Positions 23,744-31,472 of a DNA stretch of 35,838 nucleotides are shown here, piece after piece. The notes beneath the pieces are model-generated. The model saw only the letters and a program-made list of their open reading frames with translations. It made no database searches and had not been told where the DNA came from. Origin of the DNA: Planctomycetota bacterium (GTDB lineage Bacteria; Planctomycetota; Planctomycetia; Pirellulales; PNKZ01). The translations under genes were made by a program, and so were the position numbers. The stretch covers positions 201 to 36,038 of the forward strand of contig JAFEBQ010000034.1 of NCBI GenBank assembly GCA_018242585.1, written 5' to 3'. The stretch's first letter is position 1; every line of letters starts with the position of its first letter.

Positions 23744-26218
23744 ATGAGCAAACGAAAACTGCCCAGGAAGTCGCGAGCCGGAGCGGTGTTGGTGCTGGTG
23801 GCGGTGGCGTTGATTCCCTTGATCGCTTGCGTGGCGCTGGCGATCGACTTGGGAATGTTGCTGGCCGCGCGGACCCAGGTGGCCGACGCCGCCGACGCGG
23901 CGGCGATGGCCGGCGCTCGCGCGCTAAATGGCGTCTCGACTACCAGCAACAACTACTCGGCGGTGCTGCCCACTGCCCAGGCGGTGGCCAACCTGAATTC
24001 GGTGCTCGGCGCCACGGTCAGCACGTCGCAAGTCTCGGTCAACATCGGCCGCTACACCTACAACACGTCAACCCAGCAATTCGAAGGGCAGTTCCCTGGT
24101 CCTTCGACCGAAAACTACAGCTTGGTGCAAGCCACGGTCAGCGTGCCGGTCAGCGCCCAGTTGGCGTTTGCCAAGATTTTCAACTTCTCGGCGCCGAACA
24201 TTCAGGCCACCGCCACGGCGGTCCACCGCCCGCGCGACGTGGCGATCATTCTCGACTTCTCGGGCTCGATGCGGTTTGCCAGCCTGAGCGGCGGAATGTG
24301 GGACGGCACGAATTATTCGACGAACAGCCCCGACACCGTGGTGCCGGATTTCGGCCATTACAGCGGTCAAAGCAGCCGGATGGTTGCGACCTCGTTCACC
24401 ACGCCGTATGACGCGGCGAACACCACGGCAACGACCAGCGACGGTCGGCCGCCGATCGTCACCGATTTCTATCAAGACACCAACGGCACGGTCGCCTGGA
24501 CCGCGGCGCCGTCGTCTTATGCCACCACCCCAGCCGGCGATGCGCCATTGAAATCAAATTACAACGGCGGGGCGAGCTATGCCCAGACCGTTGGCCAATT
24601 GCTGAATATCAACAATCCCGGCAACAGCACCTATAACCTGTTGTTCGAGACGTTGGGCTATACCAACGCCGGCGGCAATCTGTTGGCCGCGGGCTATACG
24701 CAAGGGCCGGCCTATTGGGGCAAGACGTTCTTTCTCTGGCCGCCGAATCCGATCAACGATTGGCGCAAGGTCTATTTCACCTACCCCAGCAGCGCCACCG
24801 GCATGGACGATAACTCGAAGCTCTGGGATAGCTCGGGTAATTGGAGGACGCCGGGCAACAGCACCTACGCGATCAATTACACGGCGATCTTGAACTTCAT
24901 CAAGAACATCGGGCCCAGCGTGTTTCCCAACTCGCTCTGCTCGGGTCGGATGCAGTATTACAGCTCGATTCCCTCGTCGATCACTTTGAACGGCACTTAT
25001 CCGACCGACCTAAACCAACGGTTTTGGAAGGACTATATCGACTATTGCTTGGGCGTGGTCGACAACGGCGGACAGAATTACCAGGTGATCAGTAACGGCA
25101 GCACCGGGTTGACGGGTTTTGGCCCGGACTTCACCTGGGGCACGGTCAAGATCACCGCCAAGAGCTCACTTTCGGGGTCGCCCAAGCCCTACATGCACTA
25201 CGCCGACAACCCCAAGCGACCGATCACCAAGTTCTGGTTCGGGCCGGAGTCGATGGTCGACTTTCTAGGGAACTTCAACCTGGGCTATACGACCGACGAC
25301 GGGCGGTTCTTCTGGTGGCCGGGCACGTGCCACGAGTCGCCGATGTACGCCTGCAAGCTGGGCATCCGCGCCGCCTTGACGGACATTCAGACGAATCATC
25401 CCAATGACAGCGTCTCGCTGATTTTTTTCAGCACGCCGCAAACCAGCAGCAGCGACGCCAATTCGCGGTTCAACCGTGTCCGCGTGCCGCTGGGGCGCAG
25501 CTACCAGAACATGCTCGACTCGCTCTGGTATCCGCCGGCGACGGTGCTGGGCTCGACGACCACCGTCTCGCCCTACGACGCCGCCAATAACGAAGTGCCG
25601 CGCGCCTGGGGCGGGACGTGTTACGTCTATCCGTTGATGCTGGCCTATAACCAGTTCAGCGGCAACACCGGTCTACAGACCTATAACTCGACGTATGCCA
25701 AGGGTGACGCCGGCGGCAACGGTCGTAAAGGAGCCCAGAAGCTGATCATCTTCGAGACCGACGGCGCGCCAAACACGAGTGCTCAGGCCAACCTGGTCAA
25801 CAGTGGCGCGTACAACTCGTACTATCAGGTGCGCTACAATAGCGCTAGCCCCGGCTCGAGCGATTTCCCCTACAACGTCTGGGGCTACAGCGACCTATCG
25901 TCGTCGGTGACGACCCAGATCACGTCGATGTGCAAGCAGCTCGTCGCGGCCGATACCGCCAGCCCACCGGGTTATTCCAACGGCAACAAGCTGGTCAAGA
26001 TCCACTGCATCGGCTTCGGCCCAGTCTTCTCGCCCAGCAGCAGCACGGCCAGCGCTGCGACCTCGTTCTTGAACCAGATGCAAACCATCGGCAACGTCAC
26101 CGATGGCATGCCGAGTTACAAGATCATTTACGGTACGCAAAGCACCGTCGTGTCGAATCTGCAGACCGCGTTCCAGAAGATCATGGCCGACGGTATCCAG
26201 GTGACCCTAATCCAATAA
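23744..26218 (+). CDS. TadG-like protein with interrupted von Willebrand factor A domain
   Basis: An 824-residue protein. The N-terminus has a pilin-like helix (AGAVLVLVAVALIPLIACVA, about 12-31) and the Flp-pilus/TadG segment VADAADAAAMAGARALNG. The vWA domain begins with VAIILDFSGSM. The MIDAS signature is D171-F-S-G-S175. The later MIDAS Asp is in IIFETDGAPNTS, at about residue 673. These two are about 500 residues apart, where a normal vWA domain has about 100-130, so roughly 370 residues rich in Tyr, Trp, Asn, Ser and Gly are inserted. Start ATG 23744 follows the previous gene by 55 nt. It is probably anchored in the membrane with a large exported part. Confidence 0.82.
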   Translation: MSKRKLPRKSRAGAVLVLVAVALIPLIACVALAIDLGMLLAARTQVADAADAAAMAGARALNGVSTTSNNYSAVLPTAQAVANLNSVLGATVSTSQVSVNIGRYTYNTSTQQFEGQFPGPSTENYSLVQATVSVPVSAQLAFAKIFNFSAPNIQATATAVHRPRDVAIILDFSGSMRFASLSGGMWDGTNYSTNSPDTVVPDFGHYSGQSSRMVATSFTTPYDAANTTATTSDGRPPIVTDFYQDTNGTVAWTAAPSSYATTPAGDAPLKSNYNGGASYAQTVGQLLNINNPGNSTYNLLFETLGYTNAGGNLLAAGYTQGPAYWGKTFFLWPPNPINDWRKVYFTYPSSATGMDDNSKLWDSSGNWRTPGNSTYAINYTAILNFIKNIGPSVFPNSLCSGRMQYYSSIPSSITLNGTYPTDLNQRFWKDYIDYCLGVVDNGGQNYQVISNGSTGLTGFGPDFTWGTVKITAKSSLSGSPKPYMHYADNPKRPITKFWFGPESMVDFLGNFNLGYTTDDGRFFWWPGTCHESPMYACKLGIRAALTDIQTNHPNDSVSLIFFSTPQTSSSDANSRFNRVRVPLGRSYQNMLDSLWYPPATVLGSTTTVSPYDAANNEVPRAWGGTCYVYPLMLAYNQFSGNTGLQTYNSTYAKGDAGGNGRKGAQKLIIFETDGAPNTSAQANLVNSGAYNSYYQVRYNSASPGSSDFPYNVWGYSDLSSSVTTQITSMCKQLVAADTASPPGYSNGNKLVKIHCIGFGPVFSPSSSTASAATSFLNQMQTIGNVTDGMPSYKIIYGTQSTVVSNLQTAFQKIMADGIQVTLIQ

Positions 26219-26230
26219 ACCGCAACCAAC

Positions 26231-26273
26231 GCGGCGCACGTGTCGCTTTGGGGCACGTGCGTCGCTTGCTTTT
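26231..26273 (+). terminator. Rho-independent terminator after the TadG-like gene
   Basis: A 12-bp stem with one G-T pair, GCGGCGCACGTG (26231-26242) with CACGTGCGTCGC (26254-26265), has an 11-nt loop and a T-rich tail TTGCTTTT. It separates the tad-like genes from the ABC transporter genes. Confidence 0.8.
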
Positions 26274-26332
26274 ACCTGCCCGCAGTCCGCTCCCGCCTGT
26301 TACGAATCCCCCCTCGCATTTCGAGTCCTGCC

Positions 26333-27094
26333 ATGAAGGCCGCGCCGGTTGCCCGGTTTGTCGACGTTTTGAAAGTCTATCGCCAGGGCCTCTGGCCGCG
26401 CCGACAGATCGCCGCCCTCGGCAGCGTCAGCGTGGAAGTCCCGGCCGGCAGCGTATTTGGACTGGTCGGTCCCAACCGTGCTGGCAAGACAACCCTGGTC
26501 AAGATTCTGCTCTCGCTCACTCGCGCCACCTCGGGCGTGGCCGAGCGCTTGGGCCATTCGGTCGCCTGCCGGCGCACGCTGGCCGCAGTCGGCTATGTCC
26601 ACGAAAGCCAGGCCTTCTCGGCCTACTGGTCGGCGCTGTCGTTGCTCGATTTTTACGGCGCGCTCGGCAAGCTGACCACGCTGGAACGCCAGGTGCGCGT
26701 GCCCGAACTGCTCGAACGCGTCGGCCTCGACGATCGTGCCAACGAGCCGATCGGCAACTTCAGCAAAGGGATGCTCCAGCGCTTGGCCCTGGCCCAGGCG
26801 TTGTTGAACGACCCCGAATTGCTCGTCCTCGACGAACCGGCCGAAGGGCTCGACCTGACCGCCCGCCGCATGTTCCACGATGTGATCAACGAGCGAAAGC
26901 GTCGCGGGCTGAGCGTCTTGCTGGTCTCGCACAGTCTGGCTGACGTCGAGCGATGTTGCGACCACGTGGCCGTGCTTCGCGATGGTCAAATTGTTTACAG
27001 CGGCGATCTGGCCAGCTTGCCGACCGCTTCGGCGACGAGCGATCGTCCGCTCGAAGAAGTCTTGGCGCCCCTCTATGAAGGAGCCTGCGCGTGA
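26333..27094 (+). CDS. ABC transporter ATP-binding protein with variant Walker A motif
   Basis: A 253-residue ATPase of an ABC exporter. Walker A reads GPNRAGKT (46-53), with Arg where the consensus GxxGxGK has Gly. The signature is NFSKGMLQRL (143-152), Walker B is LLVLDEP (164-170, with Asp168 and Glu169) and the H-loop His201 is in VSHSL. All other motifs are intact, so it is probably active, and the variant looks like a lineage trait, not damage. ATG 26333 is chosen. It overlaps the downstream permease gene by 4 nt (GTGA), which points to coupled translation. Confidence 0.87.
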   Translation: MKAAPVARFVDVLKVYRQGLWPRRQIAALGSVSVEVPAGSVFGLVGPNRAGKTTLVKILLSLTRATSGVAERLGHSVACRRTLAAVGYVHESQAFSAYWSALSLLDFYGALGKLTTLERQVRVPELLERVGLDDRANEPIGNFSKGMLQRLALAQALLNDPELLVLDEPAEGLDLTARRMFHDVINERKRRGLSVLLVSHSLADVERCCDHVAVLRDGQIVYSGDLASLPTASATSDRPLEEVLAPLYEGACA

Positions 27095-28101
27095 ACAGCA
27101 CCTACTTCACCTCGACCCTGGGCTGGATGATTCGCGACACGTTTCGCCAGTCGCGGGCCACGGGCCTGTTCTGGATTGTGCTGGCCGTCAGCGTGCTCTG
27201 CATTCTGGTTTGCGCCAGCGCTTCGATTGACGGCAACGTCAGCTTGAAACAGGGAGGGGACACGCCCGAGTTCCTGCCCCGTCACGATGTTGACGCCAAC
27301 GAGAAGAAGGTTCAAGGCGAGGGAGTGGCGATCGTGGCCGGCCAGTTCAAGTTGGGCTTCGGCGCCTTGACCGTTCCGCTGGCCCGCGACGCGCGGCATG
27401 CCGTTCACGCATTCCAGTTGCTGTTGGCCGCGGGCGTGGCCGACACGCTGGGCTTGCTGCTCACGCTGGTGTGGACCGCGGGCTTCTTGCCGGCGTTTCT
27501 CGATCGTCGACACGTAGCGGTCTTGTTGGCCAAGCCAGCGCCGCGCTGGTGGCTGCTCATTGGTAAATATGTCGGCGTGCTGACGTTCGTCACGGTTCAG
27601 TCGACCGTGTTCGTCGGCGGCACTTGGGTGGCCTTGGGGCTGCGGACTGGCATCTGGGACGCTGGCTACTGGCTCTGCGTGCCGGTGTTGCTGCTGCACT
27701 TCGCGATCTTCTTCAGCTTCTCGCTGCTGTTGGCGGTCTGTCTGCGCAGCACGGTCGTCTGTGTGTTTGGCTCGATCGCCTTTTGGATGCTCTGCTGGGG
27801 GATCAACTACGGCCGGCACATGGTCGCGCTGGCCGCCCACGTGGCCCCCGAGTCGTCGGTGACGCGACAGCTCACCTGGCTGGCCGATGCCAGCTATTGG
27901 CTGATGCCCAAGCCGGCTGACTTGAGCATGGTCCTGTTCAATGCGCTCGACGCGGCCCAGTTCTATCACCAGCCGTTCGATCCGGCGGCCCTGTCGCAAG
28001 TCGGGTTCTTCTCGATCGCGGCTTCGGTCGCGACCTCGGTCGTGGCGACGGCGTACTTTCTGATCGCCGCCTCGCGCCAATGGAGCACCGCCGACTATTA
28101 A
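27091..28101 (+). CDS. ABC transporter permease
   Basis: A 336-residue membrane protein with about six to seven helices and a larger extracytoplasmic loop after the first one (about residues 47-105). The layout matches ABC-2 type permeases of the NosY/CcmB-like kind, but similarity to a named subfamily is low. It starts at GTG 27091, overlapping the ATPase stop codon. Together they would form an exporter whose substrate cannot be predicted. The pair lies directly after the TadE/TadG-like genes but is separated from them by a terminator. Confidence 0.8.
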   Translation: MNSTYFTSTLGWMIRDTFRQSRATGLFWIVLAVSVLCILVCASASIDGNVSLKQGGDTPEFLPRHDVDANEKKVQGEGVAIVAGQFKLGFGALTVPLARDARHAVHAFQLLLAAGVADTLGLLLTLVWTAGFLPAFLDRRHVAVLLAKPAPRWWLLIGKYVGVLTFVTVQSTVFVGGTWVALGLRTGIWDAGYWLCVPVLLLHFAIFFSFSLLLAVCLRSTVVCVFGSIAFWMLCWGINYGRHMVALAAHVAPESSVTRQLTWLADASYWLMPKPADLSMVLFNALDAAQFYHQPFDPAALSQVGFFSIAASVATSVVATAYFLIAASRQWSTADY

Positions 28102-28139
28102 TCGGCCGCGACGCTCGAACAATCAAGCAACTATACAAG

Positions 28140-28167
28140 CCCGGAGATCCCACCCCCTGGGTTTTTT
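28140..28167 (+). terminator. Degenerate terminator of the CCCAGGGG family
   Basis: CCCGGAGATCCCACCCCCTG followed by GG and a T run keeps the outer CCC/GGG pairs and the T tract of the family seen at 2867 and 5518, but the inner stem is damaged. Confidence 0.5.
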
Positions 28168-28191
28168 CTTGCGCAGCGATTCAGCAAAGGA

Positions 28192-28365
28192 TTTGAACCG
28201 CAAAGACGCAAAGGGCGCAAAGAAAATCCGGGGAAGTTAAACGCAGAGAACGCAGAGGATCGCAGAGTTGTTGTTTTAAGCTCTTTTCTCTGCGTTGCTC
28301 AGCGTCCCCTGCGATTCCATTCTGCTTGTCTTTCCTTTGCGATCTTTGCGTCTTTGCGGTTCAAA
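28192..28365. repeat. Nested inverted repeat: ACGCAAAG arms outside, ACGCAGAG arms inside
   Basis: The outer arms 28192-28222 and 28335-28365 are reverse complements at 29 of 31 positions (TTTGAACCGCAAAGACGCAA type). The inner arms 28240-28267 (ACGCAGAGAACGCAGAGG type) and 28288-28313 (CTCTGCGTTGCTCAGCG) are less exact. Both units are short-period. The element fills most of the 358-bp gap between the ABC permease and the isomerase gene. Confidence 0.9.
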
Positions 28366-28394
28366 TTCCTTGGGCACAATCGCAAGCCGCGCGC

Positions 28395-28415
28395 CACTCG
28401 GTATACTGCCGAGTG
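28395..28415. repeat. Hairpin CACTCGG-N7-CCGAGTG
   Basis: The perfect 7-bp arms 28395-28401 and 28409-28415 lie 45 nt before the next start codon. They could be an operator or part of the leader. Confidence 0.5.
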
Positions 28416-28424
28416 CTCCCGCTA

Positions 28425-28456
28425 GACTCTAGCCCCTCGTCCCTAGCCCCTCTTTC
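28425..28456 (+). repeat. CCCTAGCCCC short-period tract at the start of the isomerase gene
   Basis: The tract CTAGACTCTAGCCCCTCGTC and then CCCTAGCCCCTC runs up to the ATG at 28460. It replaces any recognisable ribosome binding site. Compare 9586-9620. Confidence 0.6.
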
Positions 28457-28459
28457 CCC

Positions 28460-29281
28460 ATGCAACTCGGTCTCATCAACTCGGCCTGGGTTCAGACCGG
28501 CCAGCCCGTCGAGTTCGGCCTGCGCAAGACGAAAGAACTCGGCTTCGATTGCATCGACATCTTTGTCGACCCACTGGAGCTCGACGTCCGCGAGCGGCGG
28601 TTGATCGCCCGCGAGTGTCGCCGGCTCGAGCTGCCGATCGTCTCGCTGCCGTGCGTCGCCTTGGGCCTGATCGATCCGTTCGGCGCGGTGCGACGGTTTC
28701 ACGAGCAGCGCGTGGCGGCTTACTTGGATCTGGCCTACGAGTACGAAGCGAAGAACCTGTTGCTCGTCCTGGGTGAGTACGTCTGGAATCGGGAAGTCAT
28801 TCCGGCGACTGAGCAATGGCAATGGGGTGTCGGGGCGTTACAGCGCCTGGGCCATCGGGCGAGCGAACTAGGACTGGAGATCGTGCTCGAACTCGAACCG
28901 TTCCACAACTCGCTATTGAACAACATCGACCGGATGAAGCAGTTCCTCGACGACGTGGCCGTGCCGAGTGTGAAAGCCAACATCGACGTCTCGCATCTGG
29001 TCCTGTCAAAGTGCGCACCGGAAGAATTGCGCAAGCTGCGCGGCCGCGCCGGGCATGTCCACTTGTCCGACTGCGATGGCCGCATGCACGGCGACCTGCC
29101 CCCGGGGCGCGGCGTGGTGCCGTTCGAGCCCTACCTTCGCGAGATCAAAGCACTCGACATCAACGGCGCGATTTCCATCGAACTCGAATACGCACCGCAA
29201 CCTGACAAGATCGTCGAGTGGGTTGCCGAGGCATATCGCGAGACCGACAAGCTGATGCAGGCCGTCGGTCTCCGCGGCTAG
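28460..29281 (+). CDS. Sugar phosphate isomerase/epimerase family protein (AP endonuclease 2-type TIM barrel)
   Basis: A 273-residue xylose-isomerase-like TIM barrel. The start MQLGLINSAWVQTGQ is followed by the metal-binding barrel strands, with ELEPFHNSLLNN, KANIDVSHLVLS, GHVHLSDCDGRMHGDLPPGR and ISIELEY, where the Glu, Asp and His ligands of the family are seen. Substrate is unknown. Such proteins usually act on sugars or inositols, and the exported Gfo/Idh/MocA gene 372 bp downstream fits a sugar-related setting, though only by context. The ATG has no ribosome binding site that I can see. Confidence 0.85.
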   Translation: MQLGLINSAWVQTGQPVEFGLRKTKELGFDCIDIFVDPLELDVRERRLIARECRRLELPIVSLPCVALGLIDPFGAVRRFHEQRVAAYLDLAYEYEAKNLLLVLGEYVWNREVIPATEQWQWGVGALQRLGHRASELGLEIVLELEPFHNSLLNNIDRMKQFLDDVAVPSVKANIDVSHLVLSKCAPEELRKLRGRAGHVHLSDCDGRMHGDLPPGRGVVPFEPYLREIKALDINGAISIELEYAPQPDKIVEWVAEAYRETDKLMQAVGLRG

Positions 29282-29300
29282 CTTTCTCTCGGAAGAAATA

Positions 29301-29331
29301 CCAACCACGACGACACAACGGCACGACGGGG
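29301..29331 (+). repeat. CACGACGGCACGACG-type tract
   Basis: The tract CCAACCACGACGACACAACG and then GCACGACGGGG resembles the arms of the inverted repeat at 31029-31108, which flanks the other end of the downstream oxidoreductase gene. Confidence 0.65.
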
Positions 29332-29337
29332 AGGATT

Positions 29338-29541
29338 CACCACGGAGGCACAGAGGACACAGAGAAGGAAATGATGAATGCGGAGTGATGCGTGATGAGA
29401 TGAATCGAGGGCAAGGCGCGCGGGCCTATGGCCCTGCGGCTAAACGGAAACACCCAATTCCCCTCACGACTCTCTCAAGTTCTTTTCCCTTCTATTCTGA
29501 CTCCTCCGTGTCTTCCTCTGTGCCCTCTGCGTCTCCGTGGT
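29338..29541. repeat. CACGGAG-type inverted pair enclosing the D-E block
   Basis: The left arm is 29338-29368 (CACCACGGAGGCACAGAGGA and on) and the right arm is 29501-29541 (ending GCGTCTCCGTGGT). Inside lie the D tract (29371-29406) and the E block (29415-29445). The E block is identical over 31 bp to the reverse complement of 18175-18205. Confidence 0.85.
29371..29445 (+). repeat. Shared D-E repeat block, copy 2 (plus orientation)
   Basis: The D part reads ATGATGAATGCGGAGTGATG and on. The E part, 29415-29445, has the GGGCC-TAT-GGCCC core. The counterpart is at 18175-18241 in opposite orientation. Confidence 0.85.
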
Positions 29542-29653
29542 AAATCCACGGTCTTTCGTCATTTCCCAAAAGCTGGCTTCGCCCCTTGGCGAGCATTACA
29601 ATCAAAGACTTGCCTGCCAAACGAATCGCCCGCCGCCATTTGAGGAGCTTCGT

Positions 29654-31000
29654 ATGTCGTCCCCCACGAACCAGTCCGGCCGTCTTCCTTCGCGACGTGC
29701 GTTCCTGCAAACGTCAGGGCAACTGCTTGCCGCCGGCGCGGCCATCGGCACACTGGCCGTACCGCGTGCGGTTCACGCCGCCGGTAGCGACACGCTGAAG
29801 GTCGGCCTGGTCGGTTGCGGCGGCCGCGGCACCGGCGCCGCCAGCCAGGCCCTGCAGGCCGACCTGAACGTGCAACTGACGGCGATGGGTGACGCCTTCG
29901 CCGACAAGCTCCAGTCGAGTCTCAAGAACTTGCGCGACGCGCACCCCGAGAAAGTGAAAGTCGACGACGAGCATTGCTTCGTCGGCTTTGACGCTTACCA
30001 GAAAGTCATCGACAGCGGGGTCGACGTGGTGCTGTTGTGTACGCCGCCCCACTTCCGGCCGGTGCAGATCGAAGCCGCCGTCAAAGCCGGCAAGCACATC
30101 TTTGCCGAGAAGCCGGTCGCGGTCGACGCGCCGGGCGTGCGCCGCGTGCTGGCCGCCTGTGAAGAAGCCAAGCGGAAGAATCTGTCGGTCGTGTCGGGCC
30201 TTTGCTGGCGCTATGACGCCGCCAAACGCGAAGCGATCGAACGAATCCACAACGGTGACATCGGCCGCGTCGTCGCCATGCAGGTCAGCTACGACACAGG
30301 CAGCCTGTGGATGCATCCGCGCAAGCCCGAGTGGAGCGACATGGAATGGCAGATGCGCAACTGGCTCTACTTCACGTGGCTGTCCGGCGACCATAACAAC
30401 GAACAGCACGTTCACAGCTTGGACAAAGCCGCCTGGGTCATGCACGACGAGCCGCCGGTTCGTTGCATTGGCATCGGCGGTCGCCAGGTCCGCACCGGTC
30501 CCGAGTACGGCAACATCTTCGACCACCACGCCGTGCGCTACGAGTACGCCAACGGCGTCCAGTTGTTCGCGTACTGTCGGCAACAGCCCGGTTGTGCCAA
30601 CGATGTGTCGGACACGATCATGGGAAGCGAAGGGACCGCCACGCTGCTGCCCAAGGATTCGATCGAAGGAAAAGTCTCGTGGCGGTTCCGTGGTCCCAAG
30701 CCGAACATGTACCAGGTCGAGCACAACGAATTGTTCGCCGGTATTCGCTCGTCCCAGCCGCGCAACGACGGGCGGTACATGTCGCTGAGCAGCATGCTGG
30801 CCATCATGGGTCGCATGGCCACTTACACCGGCCAGTTCGTCAGTTGGGACCAGGCGCTCTACTCGACCGAGGACCTGACCCCGGCCAAGTACGAATGGGG
30901 TCCGCTCGAAGTCGCCCCGGTGGCGGTCCCCGGCGTGACCAAGTTGGCGGTCGCGAACATCCCCAACCCCGCGCCCTCCGGTGCGAAGCAAAGCAGCTAA
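29654..31000 (+). CDS. Tat-exported Gfo/Idh/MocA family oxidoreductase
   Basis: A 448-residue exported oxidoreductase. The signal is of twin-arginine type (SRRAFLQTSGQLLAAGAAIG, about 13-32). The Rossmann motif GCGGRG lies at 54-59, and the EKP motif is at 152-154 (IFAEKPVAV). The C-terminal domain contains WLSGDHNNEQHVHSLDKAAW, which provides the family's His and Asp residues. It resembles the protein at 11991-13310 in plan but not closely in sequence. ATG 29654 follows GAGGAG by 6 nt. It could work on a sugar or inositol in the periplasm; the substrate is unknown. Confidence 0.88.
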   Translation: MSSPTNQSGRLPSRRAFLQTSGQLLAAGAAIGTLAVPRAVHAAGSDTLKVGLVGCGGRGTGAASQALQADLNVQLTAMGDAFADKLQSSLKNLRDAHPEKVKVDDEHCFVGFDAYQKVIDSGVDVVLLCTPPHFRPVQIEAAVKAGKHIFAEKPVAVDAPGVRRVLAACEEAKRKNLSVVSGLCWRYDAAKREAIERIHNGDIGRVVAMQVSYDTGSLWMHPRKPEWSDMEWQMRNWLYFTWLSGDHNNEQHVHSLDKAAWVMHDEPPVRCIGIGGRQVRTGPEYGNIFDHHAVRYEYANGVQLFAYCRQQPGCANDVSDTIMGSEGTATLLPKDSIEGKVSWRFRGPKPNMYQVEHNELFAGIRSSQPRNDGRYMSLSSMLAIMGRMATYTGQFVSWDQALYSTEDLTPAKYEWGPLEVAPVAVPGVTKLAVANIPNPAPSGAKQSS

Positions 31001-31028
31001 GGTTAGCTCGCTATCGCGGAAAGACTAG

Positions 31029-31108
31029 ATTCGACCACGACGGCACGACGATCACGACGTCAGGCATCCTGAATTAACGTCGTGTCCGTCGTGCCGTCGT
31101 GGTCGAAT
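31029..31108. repeat. 32-bp inverted repeat of CACGACG units after the oxidoreductase gene
   Basis: Arms 31029-31060 and 31077-31108 match as reverse complements at 30 of 32 positions, with a 16-nt loop. The pattern is CGACCACGACGGCACGACG. It starts 28 nt after the stop codon and may act as the 3' hairpin of that gene. Confidence 0.9.
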
Positions 31109-31137
31109 TCATCTTTCCTTCTGCTGGCAGTGTCGCC

Positions 31138-31299
31138 ATGTTCAAAAGCCAACGGCAGTTCCTCAAGGAAATGCTCGCGCTTGGTGTGATTGGCATCATT
31201 CCGGCTTTTCTTGGCGTGATCTTCATGCTTTGGTTGTGCGTGAAGTTGGTCGAATGGCTGTTCTTTGGCTTCAGCTCATCGGCAGGCCAATTCGGGTAA
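31138..31299 (+). CDS. Small predicted membrane protein
   Basis: A 53-residue ORF from ATG 31138. After a charged start (MFKSQRQFLKE), a long hydrophobic stretch (about 12-45, GVIGIIPAFLGVIFMLWLCV) follows, enough for one long or two short membrane helices. No ribosome binding site is evident and no family is recognised. It fills the gap between an inverted repeat and tRNA-Leu. The coherent hydrophobic profile makes it plausible, but it could be chance. Confidence 0.45.
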   Translation: MFKSQRQFLKEMLALGVIGIIPAFLGVIFMLWLCVKLVEWLFFGFSSSAGQFG

Positions 31300-31309
31300 G
31301 GTCGGGTCG

Positions 31310-31339
31310 TTGAACTGAAGACCCGGTTGCGGGTATATT
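31310..31339 (+). promoter_or_regulatory. Promoter of tRNA-Leu
   Basis: TTGAAC (31310-31315), an 18-nt spacer and TATATT (31334-31339) end 21 nt before the tRNA. The fit in position and sequence is good. Confidence 0.65.
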
Positions 31340-31360
31340 CGATCCTGGCCCCCCAATAGC

Positions 31361-31444
31361 GCGCGAGTGGCGAAATTGGCAGACGCACCAGCTTGAGGGG
31401 CTGGCGGTAGCAATACCATGCGGGTTCAACTCCCGCCTCGCGCA
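31361..31444 (+). tRNA. tRNA-Leu (anticodon GAG)
   Basis: An 84-nt type II tRNA. The acceptor stem is GCGCGAG/CTCGCGC (perfect), the anticodon stem is CCAGC/GCTGG with loop TTGAGGG, giving GAG (31395-31397), which reads CUC and CUU. The long variable arm is typical of Leu, and the T loop is TTCAACT. CCA is not encoded. A T-rich tract follows at once (TTTTCTTTCTT) and may terminate transcription. Confidence 0.95.
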
Positions 31445-31472
31445 TTTTCTTTCTTGTCCGGGCTCTGATTTG

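Noticed and set aside
28184..28370. CRISPR array
   Set aside because: The repeated units are 8-9 nt, imperfect, without spacers, and arranged as inverted arms. No cas gene is present in the window.
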